Shown here piece by piece: positions 24,067 to 31,924 of a stretch of 43,226 nucleotides of DNA (within the stretch, counting starts at the first letter, position 1; each line of letters opens with the position of its first letter). A program made the position numbers and the translations under genes. Location: NCBI RefSeq assembly GCF_947489035.1, contig NZ_CANLCI010000034.1, forward strand, positions 1 through 43,226, in the 5' to 3' direction. The notes under the pieces are model-generated. The model was not told where the DNA came from. It did no database searches and was given only the letters and a program-made list of their open reading frames with translations. The stretch is from an uncultured Ferrimonas sp. (GTDB lineage: Bacteria > Pseudomonadota > Gammaproteobacteria > Enterobacterales > Shewanellaceae).

Positions 24067-24453
24067 GTGGCAGTGAAAACAGCAGCAATCAGTTCGGTCT
24101 TTTTCAGCGCCGTGGCTTCGGCGGCGTGCCCACAAATGCAGTTAAGTTGGCCAGAGCTGCGGCAGCAACGCTGCTGGTGTGAACAACAGATCTGTCGCTT
24201 GCAGTGGCAATATCAAACTCCACCCAATGGCCGCCAACTGATCGAAATATTAACCCAATTGCAGGCGGGAAAGGCCGCGCCCGTACTGTGGTTGGATGAT
24301 CCCATTCATGAACAATTGCAGCTGCAATTTGCTGAAGCAGCGTCTAAGTCGCTGTGTCTGGCTGCAACAGCGCCGGAGTGTAAGTTGCAAAAAACCGGCG
24401 CAGCCATTGGTGCGCCGGATCGTTATCCAAGCTCGGCGGCCACAGCATATTGA
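24067..24453 (+). CDS. Small exported cysteine-containing protein (hypothetical)
   Basis: A 128-residue frame starting with GTG two bases after the degenerate GGDEF gene, so probably translationally coupled to it. The first 19-20 residues form a signal peptide (MAVKTAAISSVFFSAVASA before ACPQM). Five cysteines follow in the first 85 residues of the mature part, including CWCEQQIC, suggesting disulfides in the periplasm. The last 110 nt overlap the 3' end of the convergent lysR gene, which makes the C-terminal third less certain. I recognise no family. Confidence 0.5.
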   Translation: MAVKTAAISSVFFSAVASAACPQMQLSWPELRQQRCWCEQQICRLQWQYQTPPNGRQLIEILTQLQAGKAAPVLWLDDPIHEQLQLQFAEAASKSLCLAATAPECKLQKTGAAIGAPDRYPSSAATAY

Positions 24454-25303
24454 AGCTGATGGGCGCGAGTTCTAACGGCATCGGCAAGGTGGTTAGGCCA
24501 AAGCGTGGCATCAGGTGGTTGGCAAATTGTGCCGCACACACAAACAACATATCCGAGTGCTGAGCCATCAAGGCGGCACTGTGGAAGTCCGGCACCTGAG
24601 CGCCAATCACACGAGGGCTGCCTACGCCCGCCAACACATTATCCATTAACCAGCGTTCACTGCCCTCGACCCAGATGGTGATGTGCTGGGCAGACAAAAA
24701 CGCTTCCATGGTCCACGGCTGCGACAATAACGGGTGATCTCGGCGCAACAGCACGCGGTGGCCATCCATAAACAGCTGTGCTGTTGAAAGGTTGTTGGGC
24801 AGGTGATCAAGATGCCACGGATAGGGGGCGCGATTATCGGTGTCGCGCGGGATCACCAGCAGATCCAACTGACCCCGGTGCAAGCGCTCAAACTGCTCTA
24901 AGGTTTGCGGCACCAACTTCAGCCGCATTTGTGGCGCTAGGGCGTTGAGCTTCGGCAGCAAGGGCAACAAGGTGTGGAACGCGGTTTCCGCCATGGTGAC
25001 AGTAAAGCTGCGCTGATCCACTAAGGGATCGAACTGCGCGGGCTGCAACATCGAGCACGACAGCTGCAGCCACTGTCGCAACGGGGCTTCCAGCGCTTGA
25101 GCTTTCGGTGTTGGCACCAAGCCTTGGCCGGAACGCACAAACAGTGGATCATCCAGCCGCGGCGATAACTGTTGTCGTAGCTTGCTCAGCTGCTTGCTGA
25201 CCGCCGATTGGCTTAGGTGCAACCGAGCCGCGGCGGCACTGACACTGCGCTCCTCGAGTAGGATCAGCATCAGTTGCAGTAGGTTAAGATCGATCCGCTC
25301 CAT
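24344..25303 (-). CDS. LysR-family transcriptional regulator
   Basis: A 319-residue LysR regulator. The winged helix-turn-helix is at about 1-60: MERIDLNLLQLMLILLEERS, AARLHLSQSAVSKQLSKLR. The co-inducer domain spans about 90-300 and has no recognisable ligand signature. The start at 25303 is selected because AAGGAAA lies seven bases upstream and residue 1 fits the family; an in-frame ATG at 25354 lacks this. It is divergent from a Bcr/CflA-type transporter gene, with about 105 nt between the starts, so it probably controls that gene and itself. Confidence 0.9.
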   Translation of the reverse strand: MERIDLNLLQLMLILLEERSVSAAAARLHLSQSAVSKQLSKLRQQLSPRLDDPLFVRSGQGLVPTPKAQALEAPLRQWLQLSCSMLQPAQFDPLVDQRSFTVTMAETAFHTLLPLLPKLNALAPQMRLKLVPQTLEQFERLHRGQLDLLVIPRDTDNRAPYPWHLDHLPNNLSTAQLFMDGHRVLLRRDHPLLSQPWTMEAFLSAQHITIWVEGSERWLMDNVLAGVGSPRVIGAQVPDFHSAALMAQHSDMLFVCAAQFANHLMPRFGLTTLPMPLELAPISFNMLWPPSLDNDPAHQWLRRFFATYTPALLQPDTAT

Positions 25304-25408
25304 ATTGTTTCCTTTTTGGAATATCTTTCTTTCTGATAAATCATTTTTCATCATAACTGCTGATCCCTACAATGGCGCCACTTTTTAGTTCAGTCGGTGG
25401 CAGCAGTA

Positions 25409-26593
25409 ATGAAGCGGATCCCTACCTTTTGTTTGTTTATGTTGATGGTGGTGTTCAGCCCATTGGCGATCGATGTGTTTTTGCCTGCGGTGCCGCAGAT
25501 GGCAACCGAGTTGGCAACGCCAACCGGATCGGTGCAGGCGATTGTGGCTATTTTTATTCTGAGTATGGGCTTTGGTCAGTTACTGGCTGGGCCATTGTCG
25601 GATCGGTATGGGCGCAAACCCTTAGCGATGACGGGGGTGGTGATCTACTTCATTGCCGCGTTGGGCTGCGCTTGGGCGGTGAACGTGGAGATGCTCTGGG
25701 CGATGCGAGTGCTGCAAGGCTTTGGCACCTGCGCCATCGCCGTTGCCGCTTACTCGGGGGTGCGCGATCGGTACCAAGGGCCTAAGCTGGCGGCGATTTA
25801 CAGTTACTTAAATGGGGTGATCTGCGTGATCCCCGCACTGGCACCCATGCTGGGTGGCGTGATCACTGAAACCTTAGGCTGGCGCGCCAACTTCGAACTG
25901 ATGGCACTGTACGCCTTAGTGGTTGGCATTATCTTATGGCGCGGTTTGCCTGAAACGCGCCCCGACAACACGGTTGTGGGCAAGCGGTTACTGAGCATCA
26001 GCCAGTATCGCCCCATTTTGGCGCACCCGCAGTTTCAGTTTTACGTGGCGCAAATGACGCTGACCTTCACCATTATCTTGGCGTACGTGTCTTATTCGCC
26101 GGACGTCTTGATGGTACAGATGCAGCAGTCGCCACTGGCGTTCTCAATGTGGTTTGGTTCCAACGCCGCCATTAACATTGCCGGTGCCTTTTTAGCGCCA
26201 ACAGTTGTGAAGCACCTGGGCAATCGTCGCAGTTTGTTGATTGGCGTCAGCCAGTGTGCGCTGGCTGCGGTTGCGGTATTGGCGGGCTTGAACCTGAGCC
26301 ACCCATTGGCCTTTATGGCACCGGTTTATCTGGCCAGCTTGGGGTTTTGCATCATCTTAGCCATCAGTTCTGGCTCTGCCATGGCGCCCTTTGGTGAGCG
26401 CGCGGGCACCGCATCGGCACTGCTGGGAATGCTGCAGATGAGTGGCGCCGCGATCTTACTGGGGCTGATCAGCTTGCTGCCGATGAGCCCACAAGCGTGC
26501 TTGGCGTTCACCATGGTGCTGCCTGCACTGTGGTGGCTGCTGTTTAGCCGCCGCCGTGGTTACGCGCTGGTGAAACAGTCACTGCAAAGCTAA
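25409..26593 (+). CDS. MFS drug transporter, Bcr/CflA type
   Basis: A 394-residue inner-membrane proton-driven exporter of the 12-helix drug/H+ antiporter class. Visible are AIDVFLPAVPQMATEL in helix 1, the motif A loop GPLSDRYGRKPLAM near residue 66, RVLQGFGTCAIAVAAYSGVRD in helix 4, and helices continuing to the C-terminus. Bcr and CflA homologues export bicyclomycin, sulfonamides or other small molecules; the substrate here is unknown. ATG at 25409 is chosen over an upstream in-frame GTG at 25397. Divergent LysR is its likely regulator. It ends four bases into the convergent lipoprotein gene. Confidence 0.9.
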   Translation: MKRIPTFCLFMLMVVFSPLAIDVFLPAVPQMATELATPTGSVQAIVAIFILSMGFGQLLAGPLSDRYGRKPLAMTGVVIYFIAALGCAWAVNVEMLWAMRVLQGFGTCAIAVAAYSGVRDRYQGPKLAAIYSYLNGVICVIPALAPMLGGVITETLGWRANFELMALYALVVGIILWRGLPETRPDNTVVGKRLLSISQYRPILAHPQFQFYVAQMTLTFTIILAYVSYSPDVLMVQMQQSPLAFSMWFGSNAAINIAGAFLAPTVVKHLGNRRSLLIGVSQCALAAVAVLAGLNLSHPLAFMAPVYLASLGFCIILAISSGSAMAPFGERAGTASALLGMLQMSGAAILLGLISLLPMSPQACLAFTMVLPALWWLLFSRRRGYALVKQSLQS

Positions 26594-26937
26594 TGGATGG
26601 CGCTGCAGCGACCGGCAAGGGTGATCCCTTTGGCGGTGGGGCGGCGTTCCATGATTTGATACCCCTGTAAACAGAGCTGGCGTTGGTCCAGCTCTTTTTC
26701 TAGGTGCAGGAATAAGTTGTGATCATCAAGAAGCGGGTTGGTGCGGCGTTTGCTGCTTTTGTACCAGCTGCTATCAGGCTTGAAGAAGGTGATGCGAAAT
26801 TGGTTTTGCAGCACGGCATCAGAATCAAGCCAAAAGGCGTACTCTAGGCTTGGGGGCGGCTCTGGTTGGCTGCTGCAGCCGGTGAGCGCCATAACGGTGC
26901 CCAGCAAGCTAAGGCGAAGAAAAAGAGTCAAACGCAT
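26590..26937 (-). CDS. Small lipoprotein (hypothetical)
   Basis: A 115-residue protein with a signal sequence and lipobox ALTGC (cysteine 21), followed by SSQPEPPPSLEYAFWLDSD. The mature part is hydrophilic with two further cysteines (LCLQGYQ and GRCSAIH), which could form a disulfide. The residue after the lipid cysteine is Ser, so export to the outer membrane is expected. No known family recognised. The 3' ends of this gene and the transporter overlap by four bases. Confidence 0.75.
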   Translation of the reverse strand: MRLTLFLRLSLLGTVMALTGCSSQPEPPPSLEYAFWLDSDAVLQNQFRITFFKPDSSWYKSSKRRTNPLLDDHNLFLHLEKELDQRQLCLQGYQIMERRPTAKGITLAGRCSAIH

Positions 26938-27106
26938 AGAGATCCCGTGTTGGCGTCGGCTAAGGGGACCAACGCAAGATAAAATAGGCTCTGGATCGCA
27001 AAATTTGGTTTTAATCCAAGAACTTTTTGACCTTAGAGCAACTCCAAGCTCTACCCTTGGTCATAGACTTAGTTTTGAATATTAACGTGTTTTGACAGGA
27101 TATCCC

Positions 27107-27757
27107 GTGAAAAAACTGATTGTGGCATTGTGGTTTGGATTGGTAGCCAACATGGCTTGGGCAGCAGACTTTCAAGAGGGGGTGCATTACCGCACCGTGA
27201 ACCCGGTAGGATCGGCGGCACAACCGACCGTTACTGAGTTCTTCTCTACCTATTGTGGCAACTGCTACAACATGGAACATCGCTTCTTGCCGCTGATCAC
27301 GCCAGAGCTGGAAAAGCTGGGCATTGAGTTTGAAAAGAAGCACGTTAACTTCTCTGGCGATCAAATTGGGGAAGACATGGTGCGCGGTTACGCCACCATG
27401 ATGCAGCTGGGTGATGAAAACGCGCAGTTGTTGGATAAGCTGTTTGAGCTTAACGGCGCGAAGAACCACGATCACAGTGCTCACGCTGACACTGGCGAGC
27501 CAGAAAAAGCGCTGAAAAACTTAACCGACATTCGTACGCAGTTTATTGAATTTGGTTATGAAGGTGAGGCCTTTGATCAAGCGGCCAGCAGCCCTGCAGT
27601 TGAAGCGGCCATTAAGCAGTGGGCGCAACAGCAGCAGCTGTATGAGATCTATTCCATTCCGGCGTTTGTGGTCAATAACCGTTACCTGATCAACATCAAT
27701 AAGATTGAAACCGTTGCGCAGCTGGTTGAATTGATGGAGTTCCTGTCTAAACGTTAA
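27107..27757 (+). CDS. dsbA: DsbA-like thiol:disulfide oxidoreductase
   Basis: A 216-residue periplasmic thioredoxin-fold oxidase. Signal peptide KKLIVALWFGLVANMAWA is cut before ADFQEG. The active site is C50-G-N-C53 (FFSTYCGNCYNMEHRF), unlike CPHC of E. coli DsbA but still a CxxC, and the cis-proline is in YSIPAFVVNNRYLI near the C-terminus. A His/Asp-rich loop, NHDHSAHADTGE, interrupts the helical domain. GNC dipeptides shift redox potential, so activity may be weaker than E. coli DsbA. The start is GTG with AGGA seven bases upstream; no ATG fits. A terminator follows; dsbB is not nearby. Confidence 0.9.
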   Translation: MKKLIVALWFGLVANMAWAADFQEGVHYRTVNPVGSAAQPTVTEFFSTYCGNCYNMEHRFLPLITPELEKLGIEFEKKHVNFSGDQIGEDMVRGYATMMQLGDENAQLLDKLFELNGAKNHDHSAHADTGEPEKALKNLTDIRTQFIEFGYEGEAFDQAASSPAVEAAIKQWAQQQQLYEIYSIPAFVVNNRYLININKIETVAQLVELMEFLSKR

Positions 27758-27798
27758 GCGAAAACTCCAGCCGGCAAGCTGGTTCGGCTGCATTTGAT

Positions 27799-27824
27799 AA
27801 CGCCCTGCAATTGCGGGGCGTTTT
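27799..27824 (+). terminator. Terminator of the dsbA-like gene
   Basis: ACGCCC-T-GCAATTGC-G-GGGCGT hairpin followed by TTTT, about 42 nt after the stop. Confidence 0.8.
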
Positions 27825-27942
27825 GCTGTCTGTGTGCGGCAACGCACTGGCCTGATAGGGTTTATTTACTCTTTACTGGGTTAGACATCATCAGATGCTT
27901 ATGCGAGTTTGAGCCTTTTCGGCGCAATTAAGGATGACTGCG

Positions 27943-28554
27943 ATGCTGACGTTATGGCGATGGGCTGCGGTGGCTGCACTGCCCCTGTTGGGGGCGTGCA
28001 GTTCGATGCCGATCTCGACCATGTACAAAATGGTGACCCTAGAACCGCTTGAGATCGATCCGCAACAGGTGAAGTTTGCGGTGCGTACCGATCGCAATGC
28101 GGTGATTGGCGAAAAGGGGGTAGTGATGGGATTGAGCTACCACAGCGAAGATGGCCAAGTGCAATTGGATGAAGAGTACAGCGTCAGGGTGAATCACGAT
28201 ATGCGCCCCAGCGGTGTGCTGTTGCAGGGGCAAGAGCCGGGCGAGCAAGTGGTGATCTTTAGTTTAAGCCCGAGGGATGCCCAATCGATGCGCCGTTTCC
28301 AGCAAAAGGTGGCGAAACATCAGGAGAACGGGGTTGAAGGCAGCGGTGGGCTGAGCATCAATCTGGATGAGTTTTGCTTTAAGCAAGCGCCGACGGAGCC
28401 GGTGTTGGCCGATATGTTTATGCAGACTGAACGCGCCGATGGCTTTTTTGTGTTTTTGAACAACGTGGACATTCTGGAGCCGGATTGCGACAACTGCGAG
28501 ATTGAGCCGATCCCGCTGTGTGACCAACGGGTGCAGCAACAGCAGCAGCAATAG
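27943..28554 (+). CDS. Lipoprotein (hypothetical)
   Basis: A 203-residue lipoprotein. The lipobox LLGAC is at about residue 19, followed by SSMPISTMYKMVTLEPLEIDPQQVKFAVRTD. The mature region appears mostly beta-strand, with four cysteines near the C-terminus (EFCFK, PDCDNCEIEPIPLC) and a terminal run of glutamines. The sequence resembles uncharacterised lipoproteins of Vibrio/Shewanella, but no function is known to me. ATG at 27943 is preferred because AAGGA lies eight bases before it. Terminators stand on both sides, so it is a single-gene unit. Confidence 0.75.
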   Translation: MLTLWRWAAVAALPLLGACSSMPISTMYKMVTLEPLEIDPQQVKFAVRTDRNAVIGEKGVVMGLSYHSEDGQVQLDEEYSVRVNHDMRPSGVLLQGQEPGEQVVIFSLSPRDAQSMRRFQQKVAKHQENGVEGSGGLSINLDEFCFKQAPTEPVLADMFMQTERADGFFVFLNNVDILEPDCDNCEIEPIPLCDQRVQQQQQQ

Positions 28555-28603
28555 CGCTGAGCCGCCGTGACACCAAGACAAAAACGGGCACGAAAAGGAA
28601 AAC

Positions 28604-28630
28604 AAAAAGGGACGCCGAAGCGTCCCTTTT
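28604..28630. terminator. Bidirectional terminator, lipoprotein/fkpA
   Basis: AAAAGGGACGC / GCGTCCCTTTT around CGAA, with T-runs on both strands between convergent genes. Confidence 0.9.
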
Positions 28631-28660
28631 GGGTCTGTTAGCTGCACATGGGGGCGCGAA

Positions 28661-29467
28661 TTATTCCGCCGCTTCTGCTGCTTTTTGCGATGGAATGCTC
28701 ACCAGTTCAATTTCGAACTTCAGTGCCGCATTGCCTGGAATGTCAGCACCAGCACCACGTTCGCCGTAAGCCAGCTCTGCAGGGATGTACAGATCGTACT
28801 TAGAACCCACTTCCATCAGCTGCAGACCTTCGGTCCAACCTTTGATCACGCCGCTTAATGGGAACTCGATGGTTTTGTTGCGATCGTAAGAAGAGTCAAA
28901 CTGCTTACCGTCACGTAAGGTGCCACGGTAGTGCACTTCAACGGTATCGGCGGCGGTTGGCTTAGCGCCATCAGCGGCACGCTGTTGCACCAAGATCAGG
29001 CCAGATTCGGTCACGCTGGCGCCGTCCAGCTTAGCCATCTCGGCCAGCCATTTTGCGCCTTCGGTTTTTTCCAGCTCGGCGTTGGCGGCGGCGTCTTTCG
29101 CCATCTGCTCTTGCTTCGCTTGCATCGCCGTTTGCATCTCTTGCTGGAACTGCTTCAGTACGGTGGTGATCTCTTCGTCACTCATCTGGCTGTTGGCCGT
29201 CAGCGCATCGTTGATGCCGGTGCGGATCAGCTCTGCGTCCAGCGGCTTATCCATTTCAGACTGCTGCTTGATGATGGTATCGATGTTCGATACCACGCTC
29301 TGACCGATAGAGGTACCGATGGCGTAAGCCACCTTTTGCTGTTCGGTTTCAAAGCTGATGGTGGCTGCGGCAGGCGCTGCAGTGGTTTCAGTTTCGGTTT
29401 TGCCTTCAACACAACCTGTTAATGCAATCGCAGCAGTTAACATGCTGACTTTAAAAATCGTTTTCAT
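28661..29467 (-). CDS. fkpA: FkpA-type peptidyl-prolyl isomerase lipoprotein
   Basis: A 268-residue periplasmic folding factor that isomerises proline bonds. The lipobox is ALTGC (C19), whereas enterobacterial FkpA is soluble, so this form is membrane-anchored. The N-terminal dimerisation domain (about 38-145) starts FETEQQKVAYAIGTSIG. The FKBP domain (about 150-258) has TVEVHYRGTLRDGKQFDSSY, EFPLSGVIKGWTEGLQLM, and YIPAELAYGERGAG. The tail is Ala/Glu rich. The ATG is preceded by a weak purine-rich site, and a possible promoter (TTGCAA, 17 bp, AATAGT) lies upstream. Lone gene with a terminator behind it. Confidence 0.92.
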   Translation of the reverse strand: MKTIFKVSMLTAAIALTGCVEGKTETETTAAPAAATISFETEQQKVAYAIGTSIGQSVVSNIDTIIKQQSEMDKPLDAELIRTGINDALTANSQMSDEEITTVLKQFQQEMQTAMQAKQEQMAKDAAANAELEKTEGAKWLAEMAKLDGASVTESGLILVQQRAADGAKPTAADTVEVHYRGTLRDGKQFDSSYDRNKTIEFPLSGVIKGWTEGLQLMEVGSKYDLYIPAELAYGERGAGADIPGNAALKFEIELVSIPSQKAAEAAE

Positions 29468-29684
29468 CGGTCATTCCCTAAAAATTGGTATCAATACTAT
29501 TGGGGTGCAACTGCTTGATTGCAAGCCCTTATTGTTCTGTGTTGTGGCCAACTGGCGTTAAGACCGAAGCGCTTGCTGAAAGTTCCCGTGGCCATGGCTT
29601 TTTGCGGTGTTGAGCGTCACTTGTAGTTCGCCGCTATACCCTTTACCCTGCCGTGCTTTATCAGCCCAATTAAGTGAGTCGAAG

Positions 29685-30233
29685 ATGGCGTTAAAAGCCA
29701 CTGTGTTTAAGGCCCGAATTCAACTGTCTGACATGGATCGTCATGTTTACCTAGAGCAGCCGCTAACGATGGCGCGCCATCCCTCGGAAACCGACGTGCG
29801 GTTGATGCTGCGAGTGCTGGCTTGGAGCATGTACGCCAACGAACGTTTGGATTTTTCTAAAGGGTTGTGTGAAGAAGACGAGCCGGAGTTATGGCAGAAG
29901 AGCTACGCCGACGAGATTGAGCTATGGATTGAGCTGGGCACGCCGGATGAAACCCGGCTGCGTAAAGCCTGTGGCAAGGCGCAGCAGGTGGTATTGTTCG
30001 CCTACGGCGACAACTCCGTGGCGGTATGGTGGCAGAAGAACCAAGGTAAGTTCAGCAAGCTGCGTAACCTGACCGTGGTGCAGATTGACGATGCCAGCAC
30101 CGCCGAACTGACCGAAATGACCGCCCGTACGATGGATTTGGCGGTAACCATCAGCGATGGCCAAGTCAGTGTGAGCAACGACAATGGCTATGTGATGATT
30201 GATCCTATCTGGCTGCAGCGTTTCGATAACTGA
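29685..30233 (+). CDS. yaeQ: YaeQ family protein
   Basis: A 182-residue YaeQ homologue. The family features are plain: start MALKATVFKARIQLSDMDRHVY, PLTMARHPSETDVRLMLRVLAW, FSKGLCEEDEPELWQKS, EIELWIELGTPDE and VWWQKNQGK. YaeQ has a PD-(D/E)xK nuclease-like fold, and its cellular role remains uncertain; early reports linked it to RfaH suppression in E. coli. The start at 29685 gives the standard family length; the upstream in-frame ATG would add 26 unrelated residues. A hairpin terminator lies 96 nt beyond the stop. Confidence 0.92.
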   Translation: MALKATVFKARIQLSDMDRHVYLEQPLTMARHPSETDVRLMLRVLAWSMYANERLDFSKGLCEEDEPELWQKSYADEIELWIELGTPDETRLRKACGKAQQVVLFAYGDNSVAVWWQKNQGKFSKLRNLTVVQIDDASTAELTEMTARTMDLAVTISDGQVSVSNDNGYVMIDPIWLQRFDN

Positions 30234-30328
30234 GTTGCGATCAACAATGCCAGCGTGCGCCATGCCCTTGGGTTGACGCGCGGCTTGCGCCGACGATCGA
30301 GGCTGCTGATCTTGATCGCCCAGATGGC

Positions 30329-30360
30329 ATAACGCCGCAACGGTAACGTTGCGGCGTTAT
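30329..30360. terminator. Hairpin between yaeQ and the HIT gene
   Basis: ATAACGCCGCAACG / CGTTGCGGCGTTAT is a perfect 14-bp stem with GTAA loop. The T tract that follows is weak, so terminator function is probable but not certain. The two flanking genes converge. Confidence 0.7.
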
Positions 30361-30399
30361 TCATTTTCGGGATCGCCCGCTTCTGTCATTCAAGGCGAC

Positions 30400-30825
30400 T
30401 TAGCTGCGCTCAAACTCCACCAATTGCGCTAAACGCTGCTGCCACACTTTGGTGACTTCGGTGAGATCTTCACTGGCGTACGGTTGGGCAGGCAGTTGCC
30501 CCCACATCGGTTTAGGCCAGCAAGGGTCATTTTGGTAACGTGCCACATGGTGCACGTGCAGTTGCGATACCACATTGCCTAACGCGGCCACATTCATCTT
30601 ATCGGCATGCACGTGTTGCTCCATCAGCGCGGCCACGGTGCAGGATTCGTGCATCAACTGCTGCTGATCGTTGTGGCTTAATTGATGGATTTCGGTGATG
30701 TCGGCGCGCATTGGCACCAAAATAAGCCATGGGAATTGGCTGTCACGGCTTAGGCGTACCTGACACAGCGGGAGAGTACCAAGCAGTACGCTGTCTGCGC
30801 CTAGGGTCGGATTTAATTCAAACAT
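30400..30825 (-). CDS. HIT-family nucleotide hydrolase-like protein
   Basis: A 141-residue histidine-triad protein. The signature is QLHVHHVARYQ at about 88-98, giving the H-x-H-x-x-like motif close to the canonical HxHxH. The N-terminal part, FPWLILVPMRADITEIHQL, matches HIT proteins, in which it forms the nucleotide pocket. These enzymes hydrolyse or transfer nucleotides from diadenosine polyphosphates and similar substrates; the exact one is unknown. The start is ATG at 30825. It lies next to the HD-GYP gene on the same strand, 55 nt downstream, and might be cotranscribed. Confidence 0.87.
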   Translation of the reverse strand: MFELNPTLGADSVLLGTLPLCQVRLSRDSQFPWLILVPMRADITEIHQLSHNDQQQLMHESCTVAALMEQHVHADKMNVAALGNVVSQLHVHHVARYQNDPCWPKPMWGQLPAQPYASEDLTEVTKVWQQRLAQLVEFERS

Positions 30826-30880
30826 AGTGTTGGCTCAGTCAGTTAGGTTGGCAGTTTAGGGTGGAGTACTGCCCTTCACG

Positions 30881-31924
30881 CTAACCGATCGAGGGGGCGT
30901 TATCCAGATAACACTGTCGAATTTCCTCTAATTGCGGCTGCAGTGAGAGGAAGATATCGACCAAATTGGGATCGAAATGGCTGCCTCGTCCCGCTTGAAT
31001 TTGCGCCATGGTTTCATCCACGCTCCAGGCCGATTTATAGGGGCGATCGGAGGTAAGGGCATCGAAGACGTCACTGATGGCCACAATGCGCCCCTCTAAT
31101 GGGATCTGTTCGGCTTTGATGCCGTTGGGGTAGCCGCTGCCATCCCAGCGTTCGTGGTGGGTAAGGGCAATGCGCGACGCCATCTGCATCAATTCAGAAT
31201 CTAAACTGCCTAAAATGTTGGCGCCCAGTTGCGGGTGTTGGCGCATCACCAACCATTCGGCGTCATCCAGCCCAGCGTTTTTTTTCAAAATGTTATCGGG
31301 AATGCCGATTTTGCCGATGTCGTGCATGGGCGCAGCGTGCAGCAGCAGATCGCAAAACGGCTGGTTTAATCCCGCCGCACGGGCCAGCAGTTCGCTGTAG
31401 CGGCTCATGCGGATAACGTGCAAGCCGGTTTCGTTGTCTTTGTATTCGGCCGCCCGCCCCAGACATTGGATCACGTGTAAGCGAGTATGTTGCAGTTCAC
31501 TGGTGCGCTGTTGCACCAGTGATTCTAAGTGCTGTGCTTGGTTGTATAGCTTGAGCTGGCAGGCAACTCGGGCCTGCACCACGGCGGCGTTGATGGGCTT
31601 GGTGATGTAATCCGCCGCGCCCAACCGGAGCCCTTCGGTTTCATCGGTGGCTTCGCCGAGGGCGGTAACGAAGATGATGGGGATGGCGGCGGTCAATGGG
31701 TTGCTTTTGAGGCGCTGGCACACTTCGAAGCCGTTCATGCCTGGCATCATCACATCCAGTAGGATCAGATCCGGTGGCGTGTCGGCCACGATCTTCAGCG
31801 CGGTTTCGCCGTTCAGCGCGACTTTGAGTTGATAGTCATCCCGTAATACCCCAACGAGAATGTCGATATTGGTGGCGTTGTCGTCCACCAGCAGCAGGGT
31901 CGCGTTATGATTGGTTGTCGTCAT
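30881..31924 (-). CDS. Response regulator with HD-GYP phosphodiesterase domain
   Basis: A 347-residue regulator that probably hydrolyses c-di-GMP. The receiver (about 8-122) has phospho-acceptor D57 in [13 protein letters not shown]. After a short coiled linker comes an HD-GYP domain (about 145-335) with metal-binding [22 protein letters not shown], containing the GYP triad, and [13 protein letters not shown]. All the key metal ligands look intact. The gene overlaps the upstream hybrid kinase gene, so the kinase is its likely phosphate donor. Candidate starts are ATG at 31930 or 31924; neither has a good ribosome binding site, consistent with translational coupling. Confidence 0.91.
   Translation of the reverse strand: MTTTNHNATLLLVDDNATNIDILVGVLRDDYQLKVALNGETALKIVADTPPDLILLDVMMPGMNGFEVCQRLKSNPLTAAIPIIFVTALGEATDETEGLRLGAADYITKPINAAVVQARVACQLKLYNQAQHLESLVQQRTSELQHTRLHVIQCLGRAAEYKDNETGLHVIRMSRYSELLARAAGLNQPFCDLLLHAAPMHDIGKIGIPDNILKKNAGLDDAEWLVMRQHPQLGANILGSLDSELMQMASRIALTHHERWDGSGYPNGIKAEQIPLEGRIVAISDVFDALTSDRPYKSAWSVDETMAQIQAGRGSHFDPNLVDIFLSLQPQLEEIRQCYLDNAPSIG

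Noticed and set aside
24888..25073. Frames within lysR and many long frames opposite GC-rich genes such as serA, the molybdoenzyme and the hybrid kinase
   Set aside because: Shadows of real genes. They lack ribosome binding sites and family features.
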